The notes under the pieces were generated by a model. It was not told the origin of the DNA. It searched no databases and saw nothing but the letters and a program-made list of their open reading frames with translations. DNA of 64,000 bases from Pyropia yezoensis (lineage: Eukaryota > Rhodophyta > Bangiophyceae > Bangiales > Bangiaceae): the NCBI GenBank assembly GCA_009829735.1, contig CM020618.1:7593119-7657118 (forward strand), written 5' to 3'. A program made the translations under genes and the position numbers. This document shows positions 53,441 through 64,000 of this stretch, piece after piece. Positions within the stretch are counted from its first letter, which is position 1. The number at the start of each line of letters is the position of its first letter.

Positions 53441-54928
53441 TGGAGGCGGGCTCCCACCCTTCCTGCCACCCAGGCGGACGCAGCAGAGCGTGCACGGGAC
53501 TACGACCGTTACCGGAGTGCAAAGCCGACGTGATGTCAGTGCGCATCTCATCAGCCACGATACCCTGGTTACGCCTCCAACTGGAGGCGGACTTCATGTC
53601 CGCCATCGGGGGGAAGGGGCCCGCCAGGGCAGGGTAAGGGAGATCCCCAGAGTAGTAATCCCACCCGGGTAACCGACCCGTGCTAGGCACGGGGGTGCCA
53701 AACGCCACAGGCTCCTGTGACGCAACAATCCCGCGTGCCGCATCAGGATAATATCCTTCATGCGGTAACGCCGGGGCGGCCAGGTCATACCAACCGAAGC
53801 CGGGCGGAAAACCTGCCCCGCTTGCCCGCCCCACGCGCAGACGCCACATAACCTCATGCCGGGCATCCGGCTGAGCCAGTATCCACTGGTGCTCCACCCG
53901 GAGGGACCCGGGTGACCGGACTATCCGAGCTAACTCGCAAGCCCAGGAAGAGTCCAGCATGCGGGGAGCAGCCCGGGCACCCGGTACTCGACAAGCCACC
54001 TCGTCGTCCACCCCGGAGTCGTCAGGCGGTCCTTCCACGCACAGCACCCCGGTGGTCCCTAACGGGTGGTCCGAGGTCAACGACTGGACCCCGGCCACGA
54101 GTTCCGGAAGCGACCGGGGAAACTCGTCCGCCCCGCCCGCGGCAAACTGGGACCCGGCGGCCCCCGGGCAGACACCCACTCCGCCGACACGGGACGCTCC
54201 CCGGAAATCCGGGGGACCGGAGGCAGCATCAGCAACGCTCCGGCCAAGGCCCGATCCACCACCATGGCCACCGACCCCCTTGCGGAGGAAGCCTTCCGGG
54301 AACCCGGAACTCTGCCGCTCCACCCGCGGCGAACGGAGCAACCCGGGCCTGCCCCGGGAGCGAGGGCGGACCGGACGGAGACCTCCGCCGCCGACGCGGG
54401 ACGACCCCCGGGGAACCAAGGCACCGGAGGCAGCGTCAACAACGCGCCGGCCATCCCCCGGTCCACCACCATGAATGCCGAGCCCCCCACGGGGGAGACC
54501 GTCCGGGAACCCGGAACGGGCGCCGCGCCGTCTCCTTGGGCCGCGCCGTCCCCTTGGGCCGCGCCGTCTCCTTGTCCCGCGCCGTCTCCTTGTCCCTTGC
54601 CGTCTCCGTGCCCCGCACCACCTGGCACAACCACGGGGGTTACCCCACCTCCATCCCGGTCCGAGGCAGCAACACCGTGAAGGCCGGCGGCTCCGCCGGC
54701 CGCGGTCGCCGATAAAGGGCCAGCACCGCCGTTGGCAGACGAGGGCACCGTCACCACCATGGCGTCCGGTCCCCCCGTCACCGTGCGGACCGCCGCCGGC
54801 CCCGGCGCGCCCTCTCCGTCATCGGAGGAACTGGCGAAAAACGCTCGCACCTCCGGATTCGACACGGAGATGTTCTCGATCGACTCTTCGTCCGGCAGCA
54901 CCTCCACCGACGCCGGGGGGTCCCCCAT
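53441..54928 (-). pseudogene. gypsy-3 antisense gene relic
   Basis: Counterpart of the gypsy-2 antisense gene, reading right to left from an ATG at 54928 (MGDPPASVEVLPDEE; compare MSDPQVPGGEDDLLPEE). It has an acidic start, a Pro/Ala/Gly-rich part with 15-bp tandem units (about 54521-54615) coding GQGDGA-type repeats, then globular blocks WILAQPDARHEVMWRLRVGR and SASSWRRNQGIVADEM. Its C-terminal part is missing at the join with LINE G. It looks broken, with a couple of interruptions. Confidence 0.7.
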
Positions 54929-55435
54929 GGCGCCCAAGAAGAACAAGCGACGCGCGGAGAACCGCCCGTCTTCTGCTATTCGCAGATGACGAACCCCACC
55001 GCGTTCGCACCGGGCGTCCCCCGGCGGTCTTGTACACCTCACACCGCTCACGCACGCGCGGAGCCGCGCACAGCAGGAACCCCTGCGCGCGCATCCCCGA
55101 GCGGGGCCCTGGGCGGGGGCGCGCAACCGACGGGGGCGGCGGATCCCCGCCGCAGTAATCTGTGGTCACCAATCAGGCCCACGCCCAATTGCCGTTCGGA
55201 ACCGAACGCGTGGCACGGACGCGTCCCACCCCGGAACGGAGACAGGGCGCCAAGCCGCATGCAATTCGGAACCGAATGGACACGACATGCAATTGCCTCC
55301 ATAGGTGCAATTCGTCTCGGACTCCGCCGACGGATTCTACGTGGCGCGTATTCGAAATTCGAACACATGGCACGCTCCACCCTTCGAAATACGAAGCCAA
55401 TCGACCGGGGACTGCTCGAATCTACGGGGGGGATA
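54929..55435. other. gypsy-3 spacer upstream of the antisense gene
   Basis: No supported coding sequence. Repeated GAACCGAA / TTCGAAAT-type words occur, and a run of seven G just before the LTR (TACGGGGGGGA) is the probable purine tract. Position matches 45982-46572 of gypsy-2. Confidence 0.55.
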
Positions 55436-55788
55436 TGTAGAAATATGGTTACCTATATTGCGGATTTTCGGAGGGCCACTTCCACCGCTCCAACCGCCAA
55501 GCGGGTTCTTGAGGGCTAGGGTATCGTGGGGATACTTATGGCCGAGAGACTTATGCATTGGAGGGGAGGGTCATTAGTGGCGTCTCCGTCGGTTATTGCT
55601 GGGTGGTCGGCGGCGAGAACGCCGACGACGCTAGAGAGACAACAAACCCCTCCCATTTGGGCTCCCATCTTGGTCCCGTGGCCTGCGCTCCAAGGACAGC
55701 AACCTTGGTCTCCCGGTGACTTGTGTGTAGATCCCTCCTGGTGAGTGTTCCCTGAGACTGGACTAACCCGAATTCTTATTGTACTACA
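55436..55788 (+). repeat. gypsy-3 LTR (353 bp)
   Basis: Starts TGTAG and ends CTACA. Shares a long central block (CAACAAACCCCTCCCATTTG and following) and the segment GGTGAGTGTTCCCTGAGA with the gypsy-2 LTR. No partner LTR is present, so neither age nor target duplication can be read. Low-G+C sequence begins immediately after it. Confidence 0.85.
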
Positions 55789-55789
55789 C

Positions 55790-58713
55790 ATGGGCGACCA
55801 CCTGCGCGATAAGGCTGTGTTTTCCAATATGGGGGATGTCACGCCGCACGCCCTCTTCGACACGCCGGCGCTGCGAGAATTATTCGCCTATTCGTGTGCC
55901 GCTGGTGGTGTGAGCCTGTCACCCAAACATTCACGACTACTACGGCGTCCTGTGCACCGTCGAGGCAGATGCTGGGGGCAACACTCCGCTAAAAGACCGC
56001 TTTCCGAGCAATTCGGCGTACTACAAGGCGGTTTGGAACGAGAAGCGGCGGACGCTGAAGCACCTAGGATGGGCTGAGGTGTACCACTTAGTCGAGGCTC
56101 CCCGGTACAACATCATCTAACTTCACGGGCTGGATGTAATGCAGGACTGGTGCCATCGTGCGGATTTAATCAGACTCAATAAGCGTGACCTGCTCGATTT
56201 TAAGACCTTTCCAGACCCTCAGCAGAGTGGTCAAGGACTTCCGCCGAAGCCTCAGCAAAAAAGTCAAGAACCGGCGGTGGCCGGCCCTGCCGCCCGCGCT
56301 CACGAGGCTGCCAAGAGGTCCGGCAAGCATGACCCCGCGCACACGGGTACAATGGACGGAAGCATGTACAAGGAGCAGCTTCTGGACGGTGTGCAGTCTG
56401 CCACGTTGCCACCTGATACTGAGATGATGTGCATCGCCGCGTACTCTGATGGAACCGTAGTTTCCAGCTCTGGTGGTAAGTGGGGAGAGCTGGTCGTGGC
56501 TTGGGGAGAACTGTGGTTGATGTTACGTTTTGCATTGTCAAGCAGAGTTGGAGAAGATCTTATGAGGTGCGTAAGAGCTGCATGTAAGTGATGTATATTA
56601 ACTTGTGTCATCACCATGAGGAGATGCCTCCATCAAACGTTATTATGTGTTTTGTGTGCATGCGTGCGAGCAGCTGTGTCAGCATACCTTGTGCGTATGC
56701 GAGTCATGAATGTGTTCACAAAAGAGGAGGAGTGGGTCACGGTCGCTATGATACCGCAGGTGGAGGACAAGTTTGAGACAGTGTCGACAGAGAAGGCGTC
56801 CCAACTGCGCAAGCTGCTGCTGCAAAAGACTAAATACCTGGTTTTTTGCCGCCTGATGCAGTCTTCTCACCACGGCGTGAACATGATTCTGAAGGACGGC
56901 TCGTTCGTCATCGTCTCTCCGCTGCTCCTCATGTATCAATGCGACTACCCAGAGGAGCGCAGCATTATGGGCCTCAAGCATCATGGAGGAGACCACGATT
57001 GCACAACCTGCATGGCGCCATCAGAGGACTCCTGCACACCGGCAGGTGTTGGCCACGCTTTACGGCCTTTTTTTCCTACCGTGGACCCGCAGCTGAAGGC
57101 TTCAAATATTCTTCTCACATTGGGAAGGACGCGGCGAGTGAATGACCTTGAGAACCAGTTTGGCATCCGTGCGTGCGTGCCTGCGCTGGCAGGTTGGGCC
57201 GGCTTGGGGAGTGGTATTCGACGACTGTATCAAGTACCCGCGTTTGACCAGCTGTACGTACGTCTTTCGTCTGTTGGTACCCGATGTGGGCAATGATTGC
57301 GGGTTTTGATTTACTTTCGATGACGGGTCGGTTTTTTGCAAGGTTTGAGTCCACTCTTAGACGCTGTCGGTGTTTATGAAGCCGATTCTGACCACGAAAT
57401 TTTTCCCTGATCCGCTCGTGTTGCTGTGTTCCTGTCATTCTGCGTGCAGGTCACTGACATAGGCGTGACTCGCATGATAAGCAACGACGTGTCCATTACG
57501 CAGAGTGGGTGAACAAGGAGGCGGGGGGCTTGGTGCACGGCAATTGTACGGCGACAATGAGAAGCAGCAACCTTCGGTTTCAGTATACGTACCGTGCAAT
57601 TCATGCCCTTTTCTCTTGCTGGTATAGTGGGCACTGCATATGAGGACTGGAGTCACATAGCGCTCACTTGTTCCGCGTGCGAGTTCGCTTCCCTTATGTG
57701 CAACCTGTTTGGGCCTGTATGCCAACCTGGAGCCTGGGCAATCGACCTGTTTGAGGAGCTGTGCAAACGCATGACGGAGTGGCTGTTGGGCGACTTCCGG
57801 GCACTTTTTGGCGACGCTCAGCGCCCGAAGCTGCGCATGTTCTCGGCACATCTGTACGAAAAGCTTCTGCTGCGGGGTAACTTCAAAACGGGCGACACTG
57901 GCCCCAACGAGGCGCTTCACAGAGCAATCAAGAAGGCATGGCAACAAGCTTGCCAACGACTACGCGCTGCAGCTCCTCGTGGCGGAGGAGGTGGCATCGG
58001 TAGTGTCATGCTTACTCGACTCCAACGCGGGCAAGGGCGGCACCGTTCTTGAGGATACGAATGACCCGGACGACTTCGAACAGAACGCGACAGCAGCAGC
58101 GCAACATCGGCGCCCACACCGTCGCTCCATGAGCGTTTCGAAGCTGAGCGAAGAGCTGAGCTTCGTTGGGCTCTCAGCGGCTCTTACGGCGGCCCTACCA
58201 AATGATGTGGAGCGTGATGATGTTCATGATGAACGTACGATTACGACGTGCACCAGCATGTGTCTACGAAGAAAGCCGCTGCGTCATGACGGGCGTCTCC
58301 AAGTGATAAGGGCGAGCTCCGACTTCTACGGTTCGCCGTCCTACACCTGGATCCAGTAAACCGCTGTTGACGGACAAAAATGCTTTGGACGCGCGCGCGC
58401 GGTTGATATCGGGGTCGATGGTGTTGTTCGGCGTTTGGTCGTCGTGGAGCAAGCGCGCGCGGCAACGACTGCACGCAACTGCCCCTTCACGGCGATTTAC
58501 TGCCAACGTCTGCACTGCGTCTCCCAAGCATCTCAAGTTGGTCATCGTTTGGAGGCGGTGCTGCTGATGGCTATCTCGAGGGTGGTGTGCGTCGAGCTGG
58601 ACTGGGGCCACTGGGTTGAGCGGCACGGCCTGGAAGTCATAACCATTGCCGTTCCCACGGCCAATGATGAGGAGCTGTCGAGGAGGTTCTTTGTGAATGC
58701 GTTTGCTCGCTAA
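55790..58713 (+). pseudogene. Decayed transposase-like gene (Plavaka/KDZ-type DNA transposon suspected)
   Basis: Protein-like segments run in order but change frame: 55790-55925 (MGDHLRDKAVFSNMGDV), 55932-56591 (DYYGVLCTVEADAGGNTPLK and onward, with an in-frame TAA at 56118-56120), about 56690-57257 (VFTKEEEWVTVAMIPQVEDK; MILKDGSFVIVSPLLLMYQC; DYPEERSIMG; HDCTTCMAP), 57464-57618 (RVHYAEWVNKEAGGLVHGN), 57600-57950 (FGDAQRPKLRMFSAHLYEKL; GDTGPNEALHRAIKKAW) and about 57945-58713 (ELDWGHWVERHGLEVITIAV, ending NAFAR at 58713). The order VA-IP, then DG-then-DYPE, then HDC-x2-C resembles Plavaka-type CACTA transposases as I remember them. At least three frame changes plus the stop suggest decay, though some may be introns. 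Its first ATG directly abuts the gypsy-3 LTR. Confidence 0.5.
57258..57463 (+). other. Candidate intron in the transposase-like gene
   Basis: After PAFDQLY the sequence reads GTACGTCTTTCG (donor at 57258, or GTACGTACGT at 57254). Acceptors are GCGTGCAG (ending 57449) or CTGACATAG (ending 57463). The first acceptor yields VTDIGVTRMI in phase, the second (with donor 57254) restores the DSHDKQRRVHYAEW frame. I cannot choose between them. A true intron would confirm a eukaryotic host. Confidence 0.35.
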
Positions 58714-59212
58714 TAGATTTTGTCTCGCTTCCATGTTGTGATGTTCTCCGCATGTGTATCTTTTCTCAAAATCATGGTCACGCGGACGTTTCTGCTCCTT
58801 ACCTAAGATAAACGGTACCATGACGTCGGATCTTTGAAGTGAGATTTTCAACGTCGCTCTGATGTATGTGATGAGCGATGGATTGTGGCTCTCAGACCGC
58901 GCAGTCCGCTTTTCAAAATATACTCTGCGTGTGCCACACCGGCTGTGTCCAGCACGAGCTTCGTGCGTGCCAATTAACGCCATCGTGCTCAGATTTCTCC
59001 CCACGAACACACTTACGGGGCCCGTACCTCGCCCCCAACCGTGGACTACCGCGCTAACCGACTTGCGGAGCGATCCCCGCCCGGTCCAACGCAAATGATA
59101 GAGACGTGCCACAAGACAATGCTCGGTCTTTTGACCGGTGGGTGACGCAATGAATGGTGCAGCGTATTCGGGTCAAGATTACCCAGGCACGGGCATCAAA
59201 AACGTCGCGGCA
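58714..59212. other. Low-G+C stretch, no gene recognised
   Basis: Only short open frames occur. A long minus-strand frame overlaps it (58264-59112) but shows no recognisable domain and lies antisense to the transposase-like gene. Nothing else seen. Confidence 0.5.
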
Positions 59213-59358
59213 AGCTTATTAGTACTGCCGTGAGCGCATGTGGAAGCATGCACTAACAGGGGGGGGCGTGACAATCCGGTAGCCCAGCTTATTAGCACTG
59301 CCGTGAGCGCATGTGGAAGCATGCACTAACAGGGGGGGGCGTGACAATCCGGTAGCCC
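59213..59358. repeat. 73-bp tandem duplication
   Basis: The unit beginning AGCTTATTAG occurs at 59213 and 59286, with one visible difference (GTACTG against GCACTG). Each unit contains GCATG...CATGC and a run of eight G. Near-identity means it is recent. Confidence 0.85.
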
Positions 59359-61336
59359 AGCGCACGTGATTGTGGAGATTCGGCCCGTCCCCCGCTCTGA
59401 ATCATCCTGTTAAGTGAAATCATATTTATTGAACGTCTTGGCCAGCGCATGAGGTCCCATTCATGTCGAATGCAATTTATTCGTCCGACTCACGCTTCCC
59501 ACAGAGTTGCTTCAGGACCTCAGTGTGTACTTTCTCGTCGCGATCACACGGCATAGACTACCTGAAGAGTCTGTGGCAAGACGGTGCCCCGGGGGACCGG
59601 GGGCCGTAGCACAAGAGGAGGCGTGAAGCTTACGCACGTTGCTGCAGTGCCTTAGACACAGACAATTAAACAGTACAAAGCGTATCACCTTTGAAGAACC
59701 TGTCTATCCAGGGGTGAGATCGAGGGGCCGGCGGCTGCGTGCCTATGCGGTCACTTCGCGCCGGCGCGATCGAAATCAGGGTCCCAATCTGGGGGCGGAG
59801 AGTCCCTAGATTGGGGCCGGAGTCTCGCGAATTCCCTCCAAAACGACATCAGAATTGAGATCCCTCCAATGCGGAATTGGGATACAAAGTTTGGCAGGCC
59901 CTTCGGAAGTCGGACTTACCGTCCTCCGGACGGGCTCCTGCTCGATGGATATCTAGCGGGGGGCGGGCCATGCTCCTTATTTGGGAGCCTGTCGTAGGCC
60001 AATAGTCGGACAGGGTGGCCAACTTGAATTTTGGTGGCCACACCGCGTCCCAGTGAGCCTCCAATCTAGTAAACGGACGCCAGGATGAGGGGACGGGTGC
60101 GGTCTCCGCCCCAAAGGTGAAACGAAGCGTAACGGCCCCTCCGCCCGGCGCCACCTCGACGTGCGGGCGGGGGGGGCGAAGGGGCGCTTGATCGGCGCCC
60201 TCCCTATATGCAGCATGATCCTTATGTGACCCGGCCGACTCGTGCTGGACTCTTATTGTCTCTTACATTCGAAAGTGCGAGATGTTGAGGCTGTGTCGCC
60301 GCGAAGTCCTGAAACTCCCCGTACATGGTCGTTGCGTGGATTTCGCTCGGGACCGTCACTTTGAAATTGTGAATACCGCCAAGTCCCTAGCAAAGCCCAT
60401 TGCGTCGAACGGCGATTGGAGCCTGCTGCGGGGGGGTCGCAATGAGAAATTATGAGAGACTTCCTAGCAGAGGGTGCAAAATCAATTTACTCGCAAAAGC
60501 ATGGCCCGCGACTGTGGGCAAGCGACGTTGGCGGAAGCAAGCGGAGAGTTTGGCAGGCTGGGAGACGCGGAGGCCTGGTTGAGCTGGAGGTGGAAAATTA
60601 GCGAGGCCAGAATGCGCTGGGCAGGCAGCGAGTATTATGCATGCATCACTAAGCCGATCTTCGCACGGCCAAAAATTCAGTCCTCAAAATTTGTACCGCC
60701 ACTTTAATCGTACTTGTGTAAGTATCGGTCTGATATGGGTGTTTGAGAAACACGTTGATGAGTAATTCGGCCATTGAGGTAGGTAATTGGCTGGCGCTGT
60801 CTTACCTTGATAAGAGTGCACGGTAAGCCATCGATTACGCGCGAAGACTCGAACGCAACTGTGGGGAATTCAGCTATTTGGCAATGTCTGTGGCTGGTCG
60901 CACGAGGCGGGCGATTTTTCCGCGCCCGCGTCGGAAGAACACCGAACGGTGCGCCCCGCACCCTCCAACAACCGCCGAGGTGCAGCGCCCCTGGCGTGCA
61001 CCACCTTCAGTAGTGTTGGTTCAGCGAACCAACACTCTCCACAAAAAGCATAGGACCCTTCACCGCGAGTGAACGTGCGTGGAACGACACCTTGAATGGC
61101 GAGGATCCCCGGCTTCACATTTTAATGTAGGATAAGTGCTAGGTTACACTGAGTGCTGTGAACGACCGTATACCTTTTAAGCAAAGACGTTTGTATTGCA
61201 ATACGCAAGGACGCAAGAAACAAGAATCTTCAACGCCAAGTCATACGAAAGGAAGCAAGGCGGCTCCACACCCACAACGCTTACACCCTCACAATATCAA
61301 TCCTTCCTAGTTGCAATGAGGAGCATGAAACGACGC
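59359..61336. other. Intergenic, no gene recognised
   Basis: Open frames are short on both strands and none resembles a family I know. Around 59775-59830 two related G-rich words (CCCAATCTGGGGGCGGAGAG and TAGATTGGGGCCGGAG) stand close together, like a decayed repeat. Confidence 0.5.
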
Positions 61337-61374
61337 GAAGTAGCCCCCCAAAGGGGAAGTAGCCCCCCAAAGGG
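61337..61374. repeat. Short 19-bp tandem repeat
   Basis: GAAGTAGCCCCCCAAAGGG occurs twice in a row (61337-61355, 61356-61374). It sits in a stretch with no supported gene. Confidence 0.8.
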
Positions 61375-64000
61375 CACACTTCGTCTTCGACACAAGCTTG
61401 CATATGGCAAAGGCCTTCGTCCGTGTCGGCGGCAGCGGTTGCAGGCCGCGGCCGCGCCGTCGACCAAAAAAAGTGTGTCGGCGTAGTGGCAACTACGGCA
61501 TGCGAGCGGATGTGCCACCGGCCCTGGCACACTAGCCGCCTCGTGGGTTCGCGCGAAAGTGGGAGGGGGAAAGGGGGACGACGCGGAGTAAGTGTATACG
61601 AAATCAAGCTAGAACGGAGGGACCGCCCGCATTTTGCTCGCGTGACGATTCGGTTAAAGCGTAATAAGTTCATGGCGCAAAGCGTCTTGGGCGACAACTA
61701 CGTCCGGGAATGGGGCAAGGCCAAACCCCAATGAACCAGAAAAATTTAGAAGTAGACTCACTGAAGAGGCAAGATCTTGACCAGTCAGTTTATTGTACCA
61801 TGAACCACAGACAGCCGCTAGCAACGTCACGAGCTGCGTCAGAGACTTTACAATTTCCTGACAATTGACAATTCGTAACTGGCACTGCATAGTCATCGTC
61901 CGGACACCGTCCCACCACACTCAGTACGCGGAATGAGTCCTGACCACACTCCTTCGGATTTAATTATAGCGATTCTAGATTGGGTCTGGGGGTGATATAC
62001 TGCGCCCAATTGGCGAAATTTGACCCCTCTCCTTCACAGTGTTTTTCCAATCGAATATGCGGACAAGTTCGCCCCCTTTCAGATCCTAGTGTACGGGCCA
62101 TTTCCGTACACTGTTCAATGGTGCCTGTGAGAGGGGCGGGGTCGCAGGTAGCGACCAGCAGTAGTCCGCCATTCGGCCCCCACAGACCTCTACAAAAGCT
62201 GTTCTTGAGCATCAGCGGTCCACACGTATTCGATCATCCAGCTGCAACGTAACGATAGTTGAGTGGGACACGTGACGCTATTTAATGCCTTCGTTCTTGC
62301 GCACTAGGAAGCGCCTCCGGCGTTCTCACGGGCTTGTGGGAGCGATATTTACACTGCAGGAACCATGGATATTTATTGTTTGAGTAGTACGCTACGTACG
62401 GATATGCACTAAATGACCATGTGAACGGCAGGCGAGACCCCAAACACATTACAAATAGACAGCACAGACAAAACGAGTCGTGACACTGGAAGACTAACGA
62501 ACAGAACACCAACTTCTCAAGATGAAAGAGATTAGTTCGAAAGCGAAGCAATCAATAAAACAGAAATGACGGAAACGAAGTAAACGACGGGTGATGAGTT
62601 TGGACCCGTGTATGATCACAGGATCAAAACACAAACGAGGAGATGCAATGACGTTCAACGACAAGCGAAAATTGCAAAATACGGAAAAGGATGGAAAACG
62701 GTGAAATGCTTAGTAGCGACGAGGGCGATGTGAGGGAGACGGGGAAAGGTGTTCAGAAAATGGAGAGATAGCAAGAGACGATCGGCGTCGCAGAAAGTGA
62801 GGTAGGGGAGGGGGGAGCGGTTGGGAGAGAACAGAGGCACGGGGAGGACGGTCGCAAAGGAGGGGACGTTAGAGGTTGTGTAAAAAGGGTGCTGCGAGGT
62901 GGTCTTGGCCTCACTTCCCACGCTCGGCGTTTAAAGGCCCAGAAGCCCCCGCGGGCTGAGCGAAGGGCCGCCGATAGGGCGTTCTCTCGCACTGATTTGA
63001 GACAGCGCTGCTCTTTCATGGCTGCTTGTGTCAGGAATCGAGGAATTCTATTGGTTTATGATCTGACGCGAGACAGTTGCGGGGCTGTTACGCTTCAACT
63101 AGCGAGGGGACTCGAAACATCTGCAAAAGTCACACATCGTAAAAAGTTGCACAGTGGTCACACTTCGTTAACATTGTACTGTCGATAGACTTCGCGGACG
63201 AGAAACACTTTAAATTTAGATGTTGCGGCAACGTAAGCGGCGGGACAACTTTACGCCCCCTTTGCTGCACTCGTGATAGTCAGATTCTACGGCTCATGGG
63301 GCAGGTAAGTCACAAAAGGAACTGGGCCCTGAGGCGAGGTGTGACCTGCACTGAGGTTTTGGACCTGCTCCGATACGCGATCCACGTCGGTGCCCGTTAG
63401 ATAGTGCAGCAATGCGCACCCGAAGTGATTTTCGACCACTTTCCGTGAGCACTAGCCAAGCGGGTGCGTGAGACGCGATTCTGATCTATAAGAAACACAT
63501 TCGAGCTGGCACACGTGTGGGCTACGAGCTGCAGATTCGATGAATACTCGATTCTATTCAACGCATTAGAACACATCACTCGTAGCCTTTCGGTATCATG
63601 GGCTACAACCGGAAATTTCTTTCCCGCTACGGATTGTGGCCATGGGTTCGGGCTTGGCGTAAGTTGTAGCCCACGCAACCCTTCCAGATGATCATTCGGG
63701 AGCCTTCCTCAGATCCAATTCAGAAGTGGGCTGGATCGAGCCCCTTTCAGTAAAGAATTGGACTGTAGTCAACCGATTTTGCCTCTAGTACATTTGAAAA
63801 TGATGGTACGGTTTCCCGACAATACTCACAGCGTCATAACGTTCTGCACCAAGTTCTTAGGCTCAAAGCGAAAAACAAAAGTTATTGCAGGCGTCCCAAT
63901 TTTGGCGGTGTGCTCGAAGACAAGAGTTTAACAGCGGTTGACCAATGGCGTGCATCAGATCTTGCTGTCGCGACCAATGGCAGCCTTGGAGCGGGGTCCG
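61375..64000. other. Intergenic, no gene recognised
   Basis: No reading frame here is convincing. Visible structure: a 9-bp perfect hairpin at 62088-62112 (AGTGTACGG/CCGTACACT, 7-nt loop), a purine-rich stretch about 62500-62880, and short inverted copies of GGGCTAC(G/A)A near 63515-63675. The window ends without any feature at the right edge. Confidence 0.5.

Larger units (their letters stand above)
53441..55788 (+). mobile_element. gypsy-3: 3' remnant of a gypsy-2-like LTR element
   Basis: Keeps part of the antisense gene, the G-rich purine tract and one LTR. gag and pol are absent because the left side is joined directly to LINE copy G at about 53440. Layout and sequence match the right-hand part of gypsy-2, including LTR blocks, but divergence is considerably greater, so it is an older relative and not a piece of the same insertion. 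Broken and incomplete. Confidence 0.82.

Noticed and set aside
58264-59112. 282-codon minus-strand frame
   Set aside because: Antisense to the transposase-like gene, with no recognisable domain and irregular composition. Cannot be supported as a gene.
60400-61734. Small open frames in the right-hand region
   Set aside because: Short, unpatterned and without family resemblance. Not reported as genes.
62088-62112. Hairpin as a small RNA gene or terminator
   Set aside because: A single 9-bp stem in 8 kb is near chance expectation and nothing around it matches a known RNA.

Overview
The window is nuclear-type eukaryotic DNA made almost entirely of retroelements, followed by about 8 kb of ordinary-looking sequence. 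It carries chromodomain-bearing Ty3/gypsy elements, a REL-endonuclease-type non-LTR retrotransposon (LINE) family, and a candidate GT-AG intron, so it is not bacterial. An alga or other protist is my best guess. The extreme G+C of the LINEs fits some algal genomes, but no host gene identifies the organism.

Layout. 1-8515: a Ty3/gypsy chromovirus (gypsy-1) on the minus strand, cut by the left edge, with gag, pol, one LTR and an extra gene facing the other way. 8516-53440: a head-to-tail array, all on the plus strand, of seven full or partial LINE copies (A to G, roughly 80% G+C by eye). Copy D keeps an unbroken ORF1. Copy A keeps an unbroken reverse transcriptase/endonuclease frame. Several copies are chimeras fused inside coding sequence. 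gypsy-1 sits in ORF2 of copy A. A nearly whole second chromovirus (gypsy-2, 36186-46935) sits in ORF2 of copy F, with 363-bp LTRs that differ at 7 positions and a 5-bp target duplication. 53441-55788: the 3' part of a third, related LTR element. 55789-64000: sharply lower G+C, a decayed transposase-like gene (55790-58713), a 73-bp tandem duplication, and no other gene I recognise.

How the parts relate. The LINE encodes ORF1 (low-complexity N-terminus plus an RRM-like region) and ORF2 (two zinc fingers, reverse transcriptase, CCHC and restriction-like endonuclease). The two ORFs overlap by 8 nt inside a perfect 13-bp hairpin. One copy carries a compensatory base-pair change in that hairpin, which suggests a conserved RNA signal for translating ORF2. 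Successive copies meet at an almost invariant junction. The LTR elements share a primer-binding site. They also share a related antisense gene, placed between pol and the 3' LTR in gypsy-1 and gypsy-2 and upstream of the surviving LTR in gypsy-3. Their coding DNA is unusually crowded with short perfect palindromes.
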